From NCBI RefSeq assembly GCF_010500615.1, contig NZ_JAAGNX010000001.1, positions 124,001 to 188,000 of the forward strand: DNA of 64,000 nucleotides, read 5' to 3'. Origin of the DNA: Oceanipulchritudo coccoides. Its GTDB lineage: Bacteria > Verrucomicrobiota > Verrucomicrobiia > Opitutales > Oceanipulchritudinaceae. Shown here one piece after another: positions 17,154-25,317 of the stretch. Below the pieces are notes generated by a model. The model was not told the origin of the DNA. It saw only the letters and a list, made by a program, of their open reading frames with translations, and did not search any database. Both the position numbers and the translations under genes were made by a program. How positions within the stretch are numbered: position 1 is the stretch's first letter; each line of letters opens with the position of its first letter.

Positions 17154-18389
17154 ATGGCATCTGACAATCGTTCCATGCAATATCGACGTTTTGGTCGGAC
17201 GGGTCTCTCCATGCCGGTTTTTTCCTGTGGTGGAATGCGCTATCAGGACGGCTGGGAGGATAAGCCGCTGTCCGAGATTGATCCCAAGACCCAGGTGAAC
17301 CTGGAGGCGACAATCAATCGTTCCCTTGAAGTGGGGATCAACCACATTGAAACTGCCCGTGGGTATGGGTGTTCAGAACGCCAGCTTGGGCAGTATTTTC
17401 CAAAGCTGGAGCGCGACAAGCTCATCATCCAGACGAAGGTCGGGCTGGATGCTGATTCGGATGTGTTCTATGCCAATGTCCTCGATTCACTCGATCGCCT
17501 TCAATTGGAATATGTCGACCTGTTGGGCCTTCACGGAATCAACAATGAGGAAAAGCTCGGTTGGGCGATCCGCCCCGGCGGTTGCTTTGAGGCGGCTCAG
17601 CGGCTCCGCAGGGAGGGCAAGTGCCGCTTTATCGGATTTTCGACTCACGGGTCTGTCGAGGTGATTAACAAGGCAATTGCCTACACGGAGCCAAAGAGCG
17701 GCGAAAGCCTCGATTACATCAATCTCCACTGGTACTACATTTACCAGGAGACGCGGTCCTGCATCGAGGCGGCCACTGCGCGGGACATGGGGATCTTCAT
17801 CATCAGCCCGAGTGACAAGGGCGGTCAGCTATACAAGGCGCCACCGCTGCTGCATGAGCTCTGTGAGCCGCTCCATCCGATGACTTTTAATGATCTTTTC
17901 TGCCTCATTAACAAAGAGATCCATACGCTCAGTATCGGGGCGGCCCGGCCCTCTGATTTTGAGGAGCATCTCGATGTTTTACCCCATTTGAACGCCGATG
18001 CGCCCGCTCTCCTCCGGCCGATCCTCAAGCGGCTGCAAACGCGCTACGAGGAGAAGGTCGAACCGGAATTACGTGATCCGTGGGCTCTCGGTCTGCCTCC
18101 AATCAAGGATATTCCCGGCCAGATCAATATTGGCCGGATTGTCCAGTTGCGGAATCTAGCCCGCGCCTATGACATGACCGACTATGGCAAGTTCCGTTAT
18201 AATCTGCTCGGAAATGCCGCTGACTGGTTCCCAGGGCAGAAAGCCAGCCCGGAGAATATCGATCCTGTCCGCTCCGAGCTTGAGGCACTCTGTTCAAGCC
18301 TTCCAACGGGCAAAAAACTCCTTTCCATCATTGAGGAAACGCACGAGCTGCTCTTCGAAAAGGAAGCCAAGCGGCTGAGCGAGTCGTGA
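17154..18389 (+). CDS. Aldo/keto reductase with long C-terminal domain
   Basis: A 411-residue aldo/keto reductase: barrel start YRRFGRTGLSMPVFSCGGMR, active-site region HIETARGYGCSE, Lys in IIQTKVGL and His in VDLLGLHGIN. The position that is Asp in most family members is Glu here. The C-terminal 130 residues resemble the extension of Fe-S-containing aldo/keto reductases (INIGRIVQLRNLARAYDMTDYGKFRYNLL), yet lack the usual cysteine cluster. Start at 17154 is the first ATG; another at 17175 is possible. The substrate is unknown. Confidence 0.88.
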   Translation: MASDNRSMQYRRFGRTGLSMPVFSCGGMRYQDGWEDKPLSEIDPKTQVNLEATINRSLEVGINHIETARGYGCSERQLGQYFPKLERDKLIIQTKVGLDADSDVFYANVLDSLDRLQLEYVDLLGLHGINNEEKLGWAIRPGGCFEAAQRLRREGKCRFIGFSTHGSVEVINKAIAYTEPKSGESLDYINLHWYYIYQETRSCIEAATARDMGIFIISPSDKGGQLYKAPPLLHELCEPLHPMTFNDLFCLINKEIHTLSIGAARPSDFEEHLDVLPHLNADAPALLRPILKRLQTRYEEKVEPELRDPWALGLPPIKDIPGQINIGRIVQLRNLARAYDMTDYGKFRYNLLGNAADWFPGQKASPENIDPVRSELEALCSSLPTGKKLLSIIEETHELLFEKEAKRLSES

Positions 18390-18445
18390 TTTTGAAGGGC
18401 TGCGATATGTCGTAGCTTTGGATGTCAGCAACGTGTTTCTGCACC

Positions 18446-18470
18446 TCAAGACTTTGAATCCAAGTCTTGA
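18446..18470. repeat. Perfect 9-bp inverted repeat between the reductase and tRNA-Val
   Basis: TCAAGACTT is followed after 7 nt by AAGTCTTGA, a perfect hairpin. No T-run follows, so it is not a classic intrinsic terminator. It lies 57 bp after the reductase stop and 60 bp before the tRNA. It may aid termination or be an operator. Confidence 0.5.
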
Positions 18471-18529
18471 CAGACACGCTGGCATCCTCAACTTCTCCTC
18501 CTTTGTGGCGATTATCGCCCTTGGATAAC

Positions 18530-18606
18530 GGGGGATTAGCTCAGTTGGTTAGAGCGCTTGCATGACACGCAAGAGGTCGCTGGTTCAACTCCAGTATCTC
18601 CCACCA
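18530..18606 (+). tRNA. tRNA-Val (anticodon GAC)
   Basis: The sequence folds as a full cloverleaf: acceptor GGGGGAT with ATCTCCC (one G-U pair), D arm GCTC/GAGC, anticodon stem CTTGC/GCAAG with loop ATGACAC giving anticodon GAC, T arm GCTGG/CCAGT with loop TTCAACT, discriminator A. The CCA end is encoded (18604-18606). Confidence 0.96.
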
Positions 18607-18647
18607 TCCTTCGCCCCTCGCTTCGCTCAGGGCTTCGGATGGCAAGC
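18607..18647 (+). repeat. tRNA-linked 3' repeat (copy after tRNA-Val)
   Basis: Directly after the tRNA CCA end lies a 41-bp segment (starts TCCTTCGCCCCTCGC, ends GGATGGCAAGC) that recurs after tRNA-Pro at 55490-55528. The two copies agree in about 34 of 39 comparable positions plus two small gaps. GCCC and GGGC segments can pair to form a hairpin. It may act as terminator or 3'-processing signal. Confidence 0.65.
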
Positions 18648-18705
18648 AACTGGATACGTTATTCCGTGTTGCAGAATGCATCTCCCCGATTCTATTCTGG
18701 GCGAT

Positions 18706-19236
18706 ATGAACGAAGTACTTCTCACCCTGATCGGCCCGGACAAGACCGGGATAGTGGCCACCCTGGCGAGGATTGCCACAGAGCATGGAGGAAACTGGCT
18801 GGACAGCCGGATGATGCGGCTTGGAGGATCCTTTTCAGGAATTCTCCGAATCAACTTGCCCGGTGACACCATGGAGGCCTTTTCCGCCGAAGCTACTGGG
18901 TTCCTTGAAGAAAACGGTTTCCAGTGTTCGGTTGAAGTGGCAGACAGCGAGGATGGCCCGGTTGAAGGGACACTTGCCAACTTGCAGCTTTCCGGCCAGG
19001 ACCATCCCGGGATTGTCTATCGGATCTTTGAGGCGTTCCGGAAGGCAGGCGTGAATGTCGAGGAATTGAGTACCGGTTTGCAGGCGGCACCCTGGTCAGG
19101 AACCCCGATTTTCGAGGCCAAGGCCCGATTGCGTCTGCCCAAATCGGTATCGCCGGAATCACTACAAGACGATCTGGAGGAGCTGGCCAGCGACCTGATG
19201 GTGGAGATTACGCAAAACTTCGGAAAAAAGGGTTGA
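18706..19236 (+). CDS. ACT-domain regulator, GcvR family
   Basis: A 176-residue protein with two ACT domains: MNEVLLTLIGPDKTGIVATL at the N-terminus and LQLSGQDHPGIVYRIFEAF in the second half. This is the architecture of GcvR, the glycine-cleavage-system repressor partner, and of related amino-acid sensors. An upstream in-frame ATG at 18676 is possible. No gcv genes are nearby, so the regulated pathway is not shown. Confidence 0.85.
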   Translation: MNEVLLTLIGPDKTGIVATLARIATEHGGNWLDSRMMRLGGSFSGILRINLPGDTMEAFSAEATGFLEENGFQCSVEVADSEDGPVEGTLANLQLSGQDHPGIVYRIFEAFRKAGVNVEELSTGLQAAPWSGTPIFEAKARLRLPKSVSPESLQDDLEELASDLMVEITQNFGKKG

Positions 19237-19268
19237 AATCCGGATGGGGATGCGGGAACGTGAAGGTT

Positions 19269-19366
19269 GGGCCGGGTCCTATGCAACGTCGGGTTGGTGA
19301 ATTCCGCCAGGGCCGGAAGGCAGCAACGGTAGCCTGCACCCGGGTGTGCCGTAGGGTGCCTGGCCC
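19269..19366 (+). ncRNA. ffs: 4.5S RNA of the signal recognition particle
   Basis: A ~98-nt segment contains the universally conserved SRP domain IV core CAGGGCCGGAAGGCAGCA and forms one long hairpin: GGGCC at the 5' end pairs with GGCCC at the 3' end, and CCTATG... with ...GTAGGG inside. A T-rich run (CTTTTTT) follows directly and probably terminates transcription. Small SRP RNA next to dnaX is a known arrangement, for example in Bacillus. Confidence 0.95.
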
Positions 19367-19410
19367 TCTTTTTTAACTTTTTTCAATTATCACCCCGGAA
19401 ACAGAGTAGA

Positions 19411-20544
19411 ATGGCGGAATACCAAGTGATCGCCCGCAGATGGCGGCCCCAGCGATTTGAAGATATCGTGGGGCAGGATCACATTGTCCGGACGCTTCGC
19501 AATGCCATTGAGAATGAGCGCATTGCCCACGCCTACCTGTTTGTCGGCCCACGCGGGACCGGCAAGACCTCCACGGCGCGGGTCTTCGCAAAGGCCTTGA
19601 ATGCAGAAGGCGGGCCCAAGAGCAATCCCTCCGACGAGACGGAGATCAGCCAGGCCATCATGAATGGCAGCTGCATGGACGTGATCGAGATTGACGGGGC
19701 CTCCAACAATTCCGTTGACCAGATCCGTGCCCTGCGTGAGGAGTGCCAGTACGCTCCAGCCCAGTGCACTTTCAAAATCTATATAATCGATGAGGTGCAC
19801 ATGTTGTCGACCTCCGCCTTTAATGCGCTTCTGAAGACGCTTGAGGAGCCACCGGCACATGTGAAATTCATCTTCGCGACCACGGAAGCGCAAAAGGTCC
19901 TGGCGACAATTGTTTCGCGCTGTCAGCGCTTTGAATTTCGTCCGATTTCCGAGGAGGTTCTCGTTGAGCGGCTGACCCAAATTGCCAAGTCCGAGAAGGT
20001 GAAAGTGGATGAGAAAGCGCTCTGGTCGATTGCCCGGCTGGCCAGCGGTGGCATGCGCGATGCCCAGTCCATTCTCGACCAGATGATTTCCTTCTGCGGG
20101 ACAGAGATTTCCGAGCAGGATGTGCTCGATGTCTACGGGTTGGTCGGATCATCCCGGATCGAGCAGCTGGGCGAAGCCATGGGCAAGGCGGATTTCCCGA
20201 CTATCGTCCAGCTCGTTGAGACTTTCAGTGCCGAAGGCCGCGACCTATATCGGGTTCTTCTTGATCTGGAAACCCTTGTCCGTGAATCGCTTATGGAAGC
20301 AATTCAGGGTGGCGGTAAATCCTCGAAGCTGGGAGCGAGCCTCTCCTCGGAGTCGCTCCTGCGCATGCTCGACGCGCTTCAACAGAGTGAAACTGGCCTG
20401 CAAAAAGGCCTTTCCGAAAAGGTGAACTTTGAGGTGGCGCTCCTTCGCGCAGTCGAGGCCAGCCAGGTGCGGGCCATCGATAATCTCGTCCGTGAGCTCA
20501 AGGGCCTTCAGGATTCCGGTGAGAGCGTAAAAAAAAACGCCTGA
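19411..20544 (+). CDS. dnaX: DnaX, DNA polymerase III clamp-loader subunit (gamma form)
   Basis: The clamp-loader ATPase that loads the sliding clamp. The 377-residue zero-frame product has Walker [11 protein letters not shown] near residue 46, Walker [20 protein letters not shown] and the sensor SRC motif ([10 protein letters not shown]). The cysteine-rich zinc module normally after Walker A is missing here. The frame ends in V-K-K-N-A right after a run of nine A. A -1 shift there continues into an open frame ending at 20876, giving a tau-like product of about 488 residues. This strongly suggests gamma and tau are both made. Confidence 0.95.
   Translation: MAEYQVIARRWRPQRFEDIVGQDHIVRTLRNAIENERIAHAYLFVGPRGTGKTSTARVFAKALNAEGGPKSNPSDETEISQAIMNGSCMDVIEIDGASNNSVDQIRALREECQYAPAQCTFKIYIIDEVHMLSTSAFNALLKTLEEPPAHVKFIFATTEAQKVLATIVSRCQRFEFRPISEEVLVERLTQIAKSEKVKVDEKALWSIARLASGGMRDAQSILDQMISFCGTEISEQDVLDVYGLVGSSRIEQLGEAMGKADFPTIVQLVETFSAEGRDLYRVLLDLETLVRESLMEAIQGGGKSSKLGASLSSESLLRMLDALQQSETGLQKGLSEKVNFEVALLRAVEASQVRAIDNLVRELKGLQDSGESVKKNA
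20529..20537 (+). promoter_or_regulatory. A9 slippery run, dnaX recoding site
   Basis: Nine consecutive A lie in zero-frame codons GTA AAA AAA AAC. Both A-AAA-AAA and A-AAA-AAC are classic -1 slippery heptamers, and an A9 run is also the site of transcriptional slippage in Thermus thermophilus dnaX. Downstream, TGCCGG-ATGAG-CCGGTA can form a small hairpin. Two codons after the slip site the zero frame stops at TGA. Confidence 0.75.
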
Positions 20545-20876
20545 TTCCTGAGAACAAGCGGGGCTTGACGCCCATTTTCCTGCCGGATGAGCCGGTATCC
20601 GTGGCCGCAGTAGAGAGCGCGGATGTCCCCGATGAAGCCCAAGCGCTTCCCGATGAGCTCGAAACACCCGCGCTGGACGACGTTGAGGACCCTGCTGATT
20701 TCGAAGAGGAAGCAAATGAATCCGAGCTTCCCGGCGAGGAGATCTTTGATGTGCGGGAACCGCTCCTTGATCTGGAAAGTGCAATCGAAAAAGTTCCTGC
20801 CTCCTTGCGCAAGGAAATGGAAGATCTTCTTCGGGCGGAGTTCCGTGAAGTGATCCACTGGCAAGAGCCGAAGTAG
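20538..20876 (+). CDS. dnaX: Tau-specific C-terminal part of DnaX (-1 frame)
   Basis: In the -1 frame the sequence stays open for 112 codons after the A-run: a short basic stretch, then a long acidic region ([16 protein letters not shown]) and a helical end ([20 protein letters not shown]). Tau C-terminal parts of other bacteria bind DnaB helicase and the polymerase alpha subunit; this one is much shorter than in E. coli. It has no convincing start or ribosome-binding site of its own, so it is best read as part of dnaX. Confidence 0.75.
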   Translation, partial: RLIPENKRGLTPIFLPDEPVSVAAVESADVPDEAQALPDELETPALDDVEDPADFEEEANESELPGEEIFDVREPLLDLESAIEKVPASLRKEMEDLLRAEFREVIHWQEPK

Positions 20877-21132
20877 GGCCTCGTTCCGGCGCCCCGTCAG
20901 GGCGCCATGTCGTTTCCGCGCACAAAACCCAGGCATCGGTCCCCGCGTTGCGGGTCCCTCAACCTGGGCTAGATCCGCCAGCCCTTCGGGCCGCGGGGGG
21001 AAACAGGGAAATAGTTTGCTGGCTCGAGCAATGGCCCAACGGGCCGGAATATGTAGCCGATGCTGACGGACCCGCAACGCGGGAACGGATGCCTGGGGCT
21101 AAAAACGGGCGCCCCGTCAGGGCACGGAAATA
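20877..21132. repeat. REP-like cluster with a 30-bp inverted repeat
   Basis: The gap after dnaX holds two arms, 20928-20957 and 21068-21097, that are inverted copies differing at 2 of 30 positions (core CCCGCGTTGCGGGTCC). Outside each arm is a GC-rich palindrome, GGCGCCCCGTCAGGGCGCC at 20888-20906 and nearly the same at 21108-21123. A shorter palindromic block (CAGCCCTTCGGGCC) sits between. This looks like a REP/MITE-type unit without a transposase; it may also terminate dnaX and the convergent gene. Confidence 0.75.
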
Positions 21133-22656
21133 TTACAAGTCCGACTCGATTACGAACCCGGAGTTGTCACCATCAAAGACATAGAACCAGCGTGAGGTAC
21201 CATCGCCGTTGCCTGTGTCTTCAATATACTCGACCCACTTTCCGAGGGAGAATACGTACATTTTCGGGTAGAGCCCGCTAAAGGTGTAGAGATACGATTC
21301 CAAATTGTAATCGTAGTACATGGTGCCATTCAGGAGCTGGCTATTCGGGTTATCCGGATTGCTGCGGTACTGGTAGAGTTCCACATACTGGTGCCCGTGG
21401 TTTTCATGGACAATCCATGGGAAAGTTTCAGCGTAGAAGGATCCATACCACGGGCTTGCAAGAATACCACCTTGTTGGATGGTGGCAGTCGGGAATTCGC
21501 TGAGCGCGGCAAGATTGAAGGAGATCAGGCTAACCTCAAAACTGGCACTTTCGCCGGACCCGTTGGTTGCGGTGACCTCGACTTGAGCTTCCCCGCTGTC
21601 GAGTCGCTTCACGACCAATTCTGATCCGTTGATCTGAATATCAAAGCTGGCGCGGTTGGCGGCCTCCTCATCAGTCACCTCCCCATCGTCATCGACAAAT
21701 GCCCAGCTGTATGTGAGGCCCGAAGGATCACCGTCCGAGACGGAGATGGAGGTAAAGCGAACATAGCTGGCTTTCTCATTCCATGCGGGCGTGTACATCG
21801 GAAGGGCCGCAAAGGGCAGGCCACCGAAGATGTTTGGTTGTCCGTTCGACTTGACCGATGAGAGGTCATACGTGTCCGTATTGGCGAAATCATCGAGGAT
21901 CGGCTGGCTGGTCTCTGGCTCGATCAATTCCCCAAACACGGTGTAAGCGCTGCCGAACGCATTCGAATTGTTTTCCAGGTTAATAAAAAACTGGGAAGTG
22001 GCGGAATTCAGGGCGGAGGTACGCGCCATGGCAATGGTTCCCTTGGTGTTGTCCCGTGTTTCCTCAAAGGTGATTGCTGGACGAGTGTCTACCCATTCGA
22101 GAAGGTAATCATCGGTATCGTATAACCGAAATCCTCCAGATTGGATTATTGGCAACGGGTTGAAAGTTTCCAAGCCATTCACACCGATGCGACGCCCGGT
22201 GGATTCGTTGCGGTGAACAATGGTGTTCGAGAGAGCCCCGTCGTCGGCATAGGTTTTGAAATTGGCCACCGTAAGTGGAGCCTCGTCACCAAGCAGCTGG
22301 AATTGCACCTGATGCTCAGTCCATTCAAAATCATTTGCGCTGACGCTGTAAGGATCGTCGTAGGAACCTCCGGAGGCCAGCTTGTAGGACATCAGTTCGA
22401 CTGAATTTGAGTCGACAGAAAAGATTTTCAACCCCTCCGAGACCGGCTTGCGGATATTCAGGGTGGCTACCGGACCCGGCGCTGGGTAGGTCTGGAAGAA
22501 GTCCTGAAGGTCGAGCTGCAGCGTGTCTTGATCCTGAGTGAGGTTCTCAAACGGATACAGGCGCGTGTTCAGCAGGACGGTTTGTCCAAAGGCCGACGTG
22601 GCAGTGAGAATGAGGAGAATAGTTAAAAGCGGGCGCATAATGGTTTTCGGAGACAT
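21133..22656 (-). CDS. Secreted cyclophilin-type peptidyl-prolyl isomerase
   Basis: A 507-residue exported protein (signal peptide ending near SAFGQ) with a divergent cyclophilin domain: PLTVANFKTYADDG, TKGTIAMARTSALNSATSQF and FINLENN. Cyclophilins speed proline isomerisation in folding proteins. After it come an Ig-like section (about residues 270-350) and a C-terminal region rich in aromatic residues (PWIVHENHGHQYVELYQY, YPKMYVFSLGKWVEYI) of a type common in verrucomicrobial surface proteins. A second ATG six codons in is also plausible. It follows the M32 peptidase gene by 8 bp. Confidence 0.88.
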   Translation of the reverse strand: MSPKTIMRPLLTILLILTATSAFGQTVLLNTRLYPFENLTQDQDTLQLDLQDFFQTYPAPGPVATLNIRKPVSEGLKIFSVDSNSVELMSYKLASGGSYDDPYSVSANDFEWTEHQVQFQLLGDEAPLTVANFKTYADDGALSNTIVHRNESTGRRIGVNGLETFNPLPIIQSGGFRLYDTDDYLLEWVDTRPAITFEETRDNTKGTIAMARTSALNSATSQFFINLENNSNAFGSAYTVFGELIEPETSQPILDDFANTDTYDLSSVKSNGQPNIFGGLPFAALPMYTPAWNEKASYVRFTSISVSDGDPSGLTYSWAFVDDDGEVTDEEAANRASFDIQINGSELVVKRLDSGEAQVEVTATNGSGESASFEVSLISFNLAALSEFPTATIQQGGILASPWYGSFYAETFPWIVHENHGHQYVELYQYRSNPDNPNSQLLNGTMYYDYNLESYLYTFSGLYPKMYVFSLGKWVEYIEDTGNGDGTSRWFYVFDGDNSGFVIESDL

Positions 22657-22664
22657 TTGAAAGA

Positions 22665-24164
22665 TTAGGAAGCTGTGTAAAGTGGCAAATAGCGTTCCTT
22701 AAGATACCGGACAAGGAACTCGTGGGAAAGTTCCTTTCCAGTCAACTCGTTGATAAATTCAAGGGTAAACTTGCGCCGGCCTTTCGAGTGGATGTTCCGG
22801 CGCAGCCAATCGAGAAGGGGCTGAAACTCACCTTTTTCGAAGTGGCTCTCCAAATCCGGGATTTGCCCGAGAATGTGGTACCAGAGCTGGGCGGCGAGGA
22901 GGTTTCCAAGGCAGTAGGACGGGAAATAGCCAAAGAGGCCGTCTGACCAGTGAATATCCTGCAGGCAGCCCTCGCGGTTGCTTTCCGGAGTGAACCCGAG
23001 GATCCTTTGTGAGGCATCGGCCCATGCTTCCGGCAGGGATTTCGTGTCGATTGACCCATCGAAAAGCCCCTTTTCAAGCTCAAAACGGAGCATGATATGT
23101 AAATTGTAGGTCACCTCATCCGCATCAACCCGGATCGGAGTCAGGCCAACTTTGTTGATCGCCCGGTAGAATTGTTCCGACCCGATCTTTTCCAATTGGC
23201 TGGGGAAGGCCTCCCGGTAACGCGGCTCCCAGTATTTCCAGAATTCGCGGCTACGCCCGACCTGGTTTTCCCACATCCGCGATTGGGATTCATGGAAGGC
23301 CATGCCAACCGAGTCACCAAGGGCGGTCCCGGCAAATTCATCCAACAGGCCCTGTTCATAGAGAGCGTGCCCGGTTTCATGGATCGAGCTGGTGATGGAA
23401 TCGAGTGGATTGTTCTCATCGAAGCGCGTTGTCATGCGCGTGTCCTGTGGATGGCCCCCGCAGAACGGGTGCACGGCAGTATCAATGCGGCCCCGCTTGA
23501 ATTCGAAGCCGAGGGTGCCGACGACCTCACGCAGGAAGGCCTCCTGTGCGGGAATGGGAAACCCTTTGAAAATGGAGCTGTCCGGCTGATCCGGGCAGGC
23601 GAGAATTGTTTCCACAATCGATTTCAGTTCAGGCAGGAGCTTGGCGAAAACCGGTTCAATGATGGCGCTGGTCATGCCCGGATCGAACTGGTCTACCCAG
23701 TAGTCGTAGATGTTCGGTGCCTCGAGAAAGCCCGCTTCCTCTTTGGCAAACTCCAGTTGTTCCTGAAGATACGGCTGAAAGTGTGCGTAATCGTCCTTCT
23801 CCCTTGCTTCGATCCAGGCCTTGAATGAAGCGGTGCGGGCTTCCGCCTTGCGGGCGGCAAATTCTGCAGGGATGCGCGTCAGGCGGTCAAAATCCTTGCG
23901 GGCGTCCCGGATGACGGCCTTTTGCGCCTCATCGAGATTTGTGGCGTCACTCTCGAGGGTATTCAGTAACTCACCGATCCGTGGGCTTGATGCTTCGCGA
24001 TGAAAAATCTCGGTAAAAAGCCCCTGTTGTTCGCCGCGCAGGCCGGAACCTTCGGGTGGCATATTGACCGATTCATCCCACGAGAGGAGCCCGCCAATCG
24101 ATCCGAGCCGATCAAGGCGTTTCAAGGTGGTGAGGAGTTCCTGATAAGCTGCTGAAGTTTTCAT
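22665..24164 (-). CDS. Carboxypeptidase Taq, M32 metallopeptidase family
   Basis: The 499-residue protein has the zinc-binding motif SSIHETGHALYEQGL (HExxH) and other M32 landmarks such as LLSWDESVNMPPEG near the N-terminus and the IRVDADEVTYNLHI segment. M32 enzymes release C-terminal residues from peptides in the cytosol and are all-helical. The ATG at 24164 is preferred to a TTG 15 bp upstream. It lies between the receptor-channel gene and the cyclophilin, all on one strand, and may recycle imported peptides. Confidence 0.95.
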   Translation of the reverse strand: MKTSAAYQELLTTLKRLDRLGSIGGLLSWDESVNMPPEGSGLRGEQQGLFTEIFHREASSPRIGELLNTLESDATNLDEAQKAVIRDARKDFDRLTRIPAEFAARKAEARTASFKAWIEAREKDDYAHFQPYLQEQLEFAKEEAGFLEAPNIYDYWVDQFDPGMTSAIIEPVFAKLLPELKSIVETILACPDQPDSSIFKGFPIPAQEAFLREVVGTLGFEFKRGRIDTAVHPFCGGHPQDTRMTTRFDENNPLDSITSSIHETGHALYEQGLLDEFAGTALGDSVGMAFHESQSRMWENQVGRSREFWKYWEPRYREAFPSQLEKIGSEQFYRAINKVGLTPIRVDADEVTYNLHIMLRFELEKGLFDGSIDTKSLPEAWADASQRILGFTPESNREGCLQDIHWSDGLFGYFPSYCLGNLLAAQLWYHILGQIPDLESHFEKGEFQPLLDWLRRNIHSKGRRKFTLEFINELTGKELSHEFLVRYLKERYLPLYTAS

Positions 24165-24227
24165 AAAAGTATGCCTCAATTGGTGAGCGCATGAATTGCC
24201 AGAGGCAATCCAAAAGCCCGACGTTCC

Positions 24228-25280
24228 CTACTGCAGATACCTTGCCTTGAGCGCATGCCAGCGCGGCTGTTGCAGCAGCATGAGCAGTTCCCGATTGATG
24301 GCCTCCCGGAGGGGACTGTTTTCAGGCAGGACAAACCCATAGTCTTCCTGATTATTGAGCAGGTCGATCAGGTAAAAACCGCGTCCCATCTGTTTGGTCA
24401 GGAATTGCAGGGTGGGCTTGTCATACACCGCGGCTTCAATTTGAGACGATTCGAAAATTTCCGCAAATTCCCTGAAATTATCGACGTAAACAGGGCGCAA
24501 CTGGTTGGCTCCAAGCAGGATGTCCGCGGTTGAACCCTCCACGGTGGCTACTCTTTCCGAGCGGAGGTCTTCAATGCCTTCAATCGGCTGGGCGGTGTCC
24601 GGAAGGGCAAGGGAGGAAACAATGGAAGCTGTGAAAGTGGACAGGATAATCACGGAGATGAACATCCAGAGCAGGGCGATCAGGCGACCGCCAAGAGATA
24701 CCGGTGACTTATCCCCGTAGCCGACTGTTGTCATCGTGACCGCGGCCCACCAGAACGCGTCCCCGAGGCCCTCGACCGGTTTGTCACTGAATTGCTCCGG
24801 GTTGGCTTTTCGTTCAAAGAAGTAGAGGGTCGCTCCTGCCAAGAGAAGGACAAGGGCAAGGCTTCCCAAGGCGGCCATAAACGGAAGGGATATAAAACTT
24901 CGGGCGACCCGGATCCAACGGTTTTCATTTTTCTGTTGGGCGAGAATGGCCAGGTTGGAGCTGAGGAATGGATGTGCAAAATCGAAGCGTTCCTCCCTGC
25001 CAGCGGTGATGCTGATGCTGGAGGCGATTATGTCGATTGAGCCGGATTCCAATGAATCAAGGAGGGAGGTTACGGAATTAAATTCCACCCACTCATATTC
25101 CCAGCCGAGATCGGCGGCGAGTTGGTCCCAGAGCTCAACCGAAATGCCTTCCCATGTTCCCGAGCTTGTTTTGACGGAGAAGGGAGGGACATCACGCACG
25201 CCAACTTTCAGGGTGCGATCGAGTTCGGCGAGGCCCACCAAGGGCGTAAGCATTAGAAGGATCAGCAAAAACCTGGACAT
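24228..25280 (-). CDS. GluR0-like ligand-gated potassium channel
   Basis: A 350-residue ionotropic glutamate receptor homologue of the prokaryotic GluR0 type. After a signal peptide comes ligand-binding half S1 (LKVGVRDVPPFSV... to about residue 118), membrane helix M1 (129-154), a pore loop with the potassium filter TVGYGD at 185-190, helix M2 (198-222), then ligand-binding half S2 (IEGIEDLRSERVATVEGS to the end). It lacks an M3-M4 extension. S1/S2 resemble amino-acid-binding proteins. It lies 37 bp after the NSS small-subunit gene, so amino-acid sensing next to uptake is likely. Confidence 0.93.
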   Translation of the reverse strand: MSRFLLILLMLTPLVGLAELDRTLKVGVRDVPPFSVKTSSGTWEGISVELWDQLAADLGWEYEWVEFNSVTSLLDSLESGSIDIIASSISITAGREERFDFAHPFLSSNLAILAQQKNENRWIRVARSFISLPFMAALGSLALVLLLAGATLYFFERKANPEQFSDKPVEGLGDAFWWAAVTMTTVGYGDKSPVSLGGRLIALLWMFISVIILSTFTASIVSSLALPDTAQPIEGIEDLRSERVATVEGSTADILLGANQLRPVYVDNFREFAEIFESSQIEAAVYDKPTLQFLTKQMGRGFYLIDLLNNQEDYGFVLPENSPLREAINRELLMLLQQPRWHALKARYLQ

Positions 25281-25317
25281 GAATCAAAGGGAGTCGATCA
25301 AGTGCTGTTCTGGCGAC

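Noticed and set aside
18541-18786. Protein gene antisense to tRNA-Val
   Set aside because: It is a typical spurious frame across a tRNA and its repeat; no start signal and no homology.
20565-20876. A separate 103-residue gene after dnaX
   Set aside because: It lies exactly in the -1 frame after the A9 run, has no ribosome-binding site, and its composition fits a tau tail. It is treated as part of dnaX.
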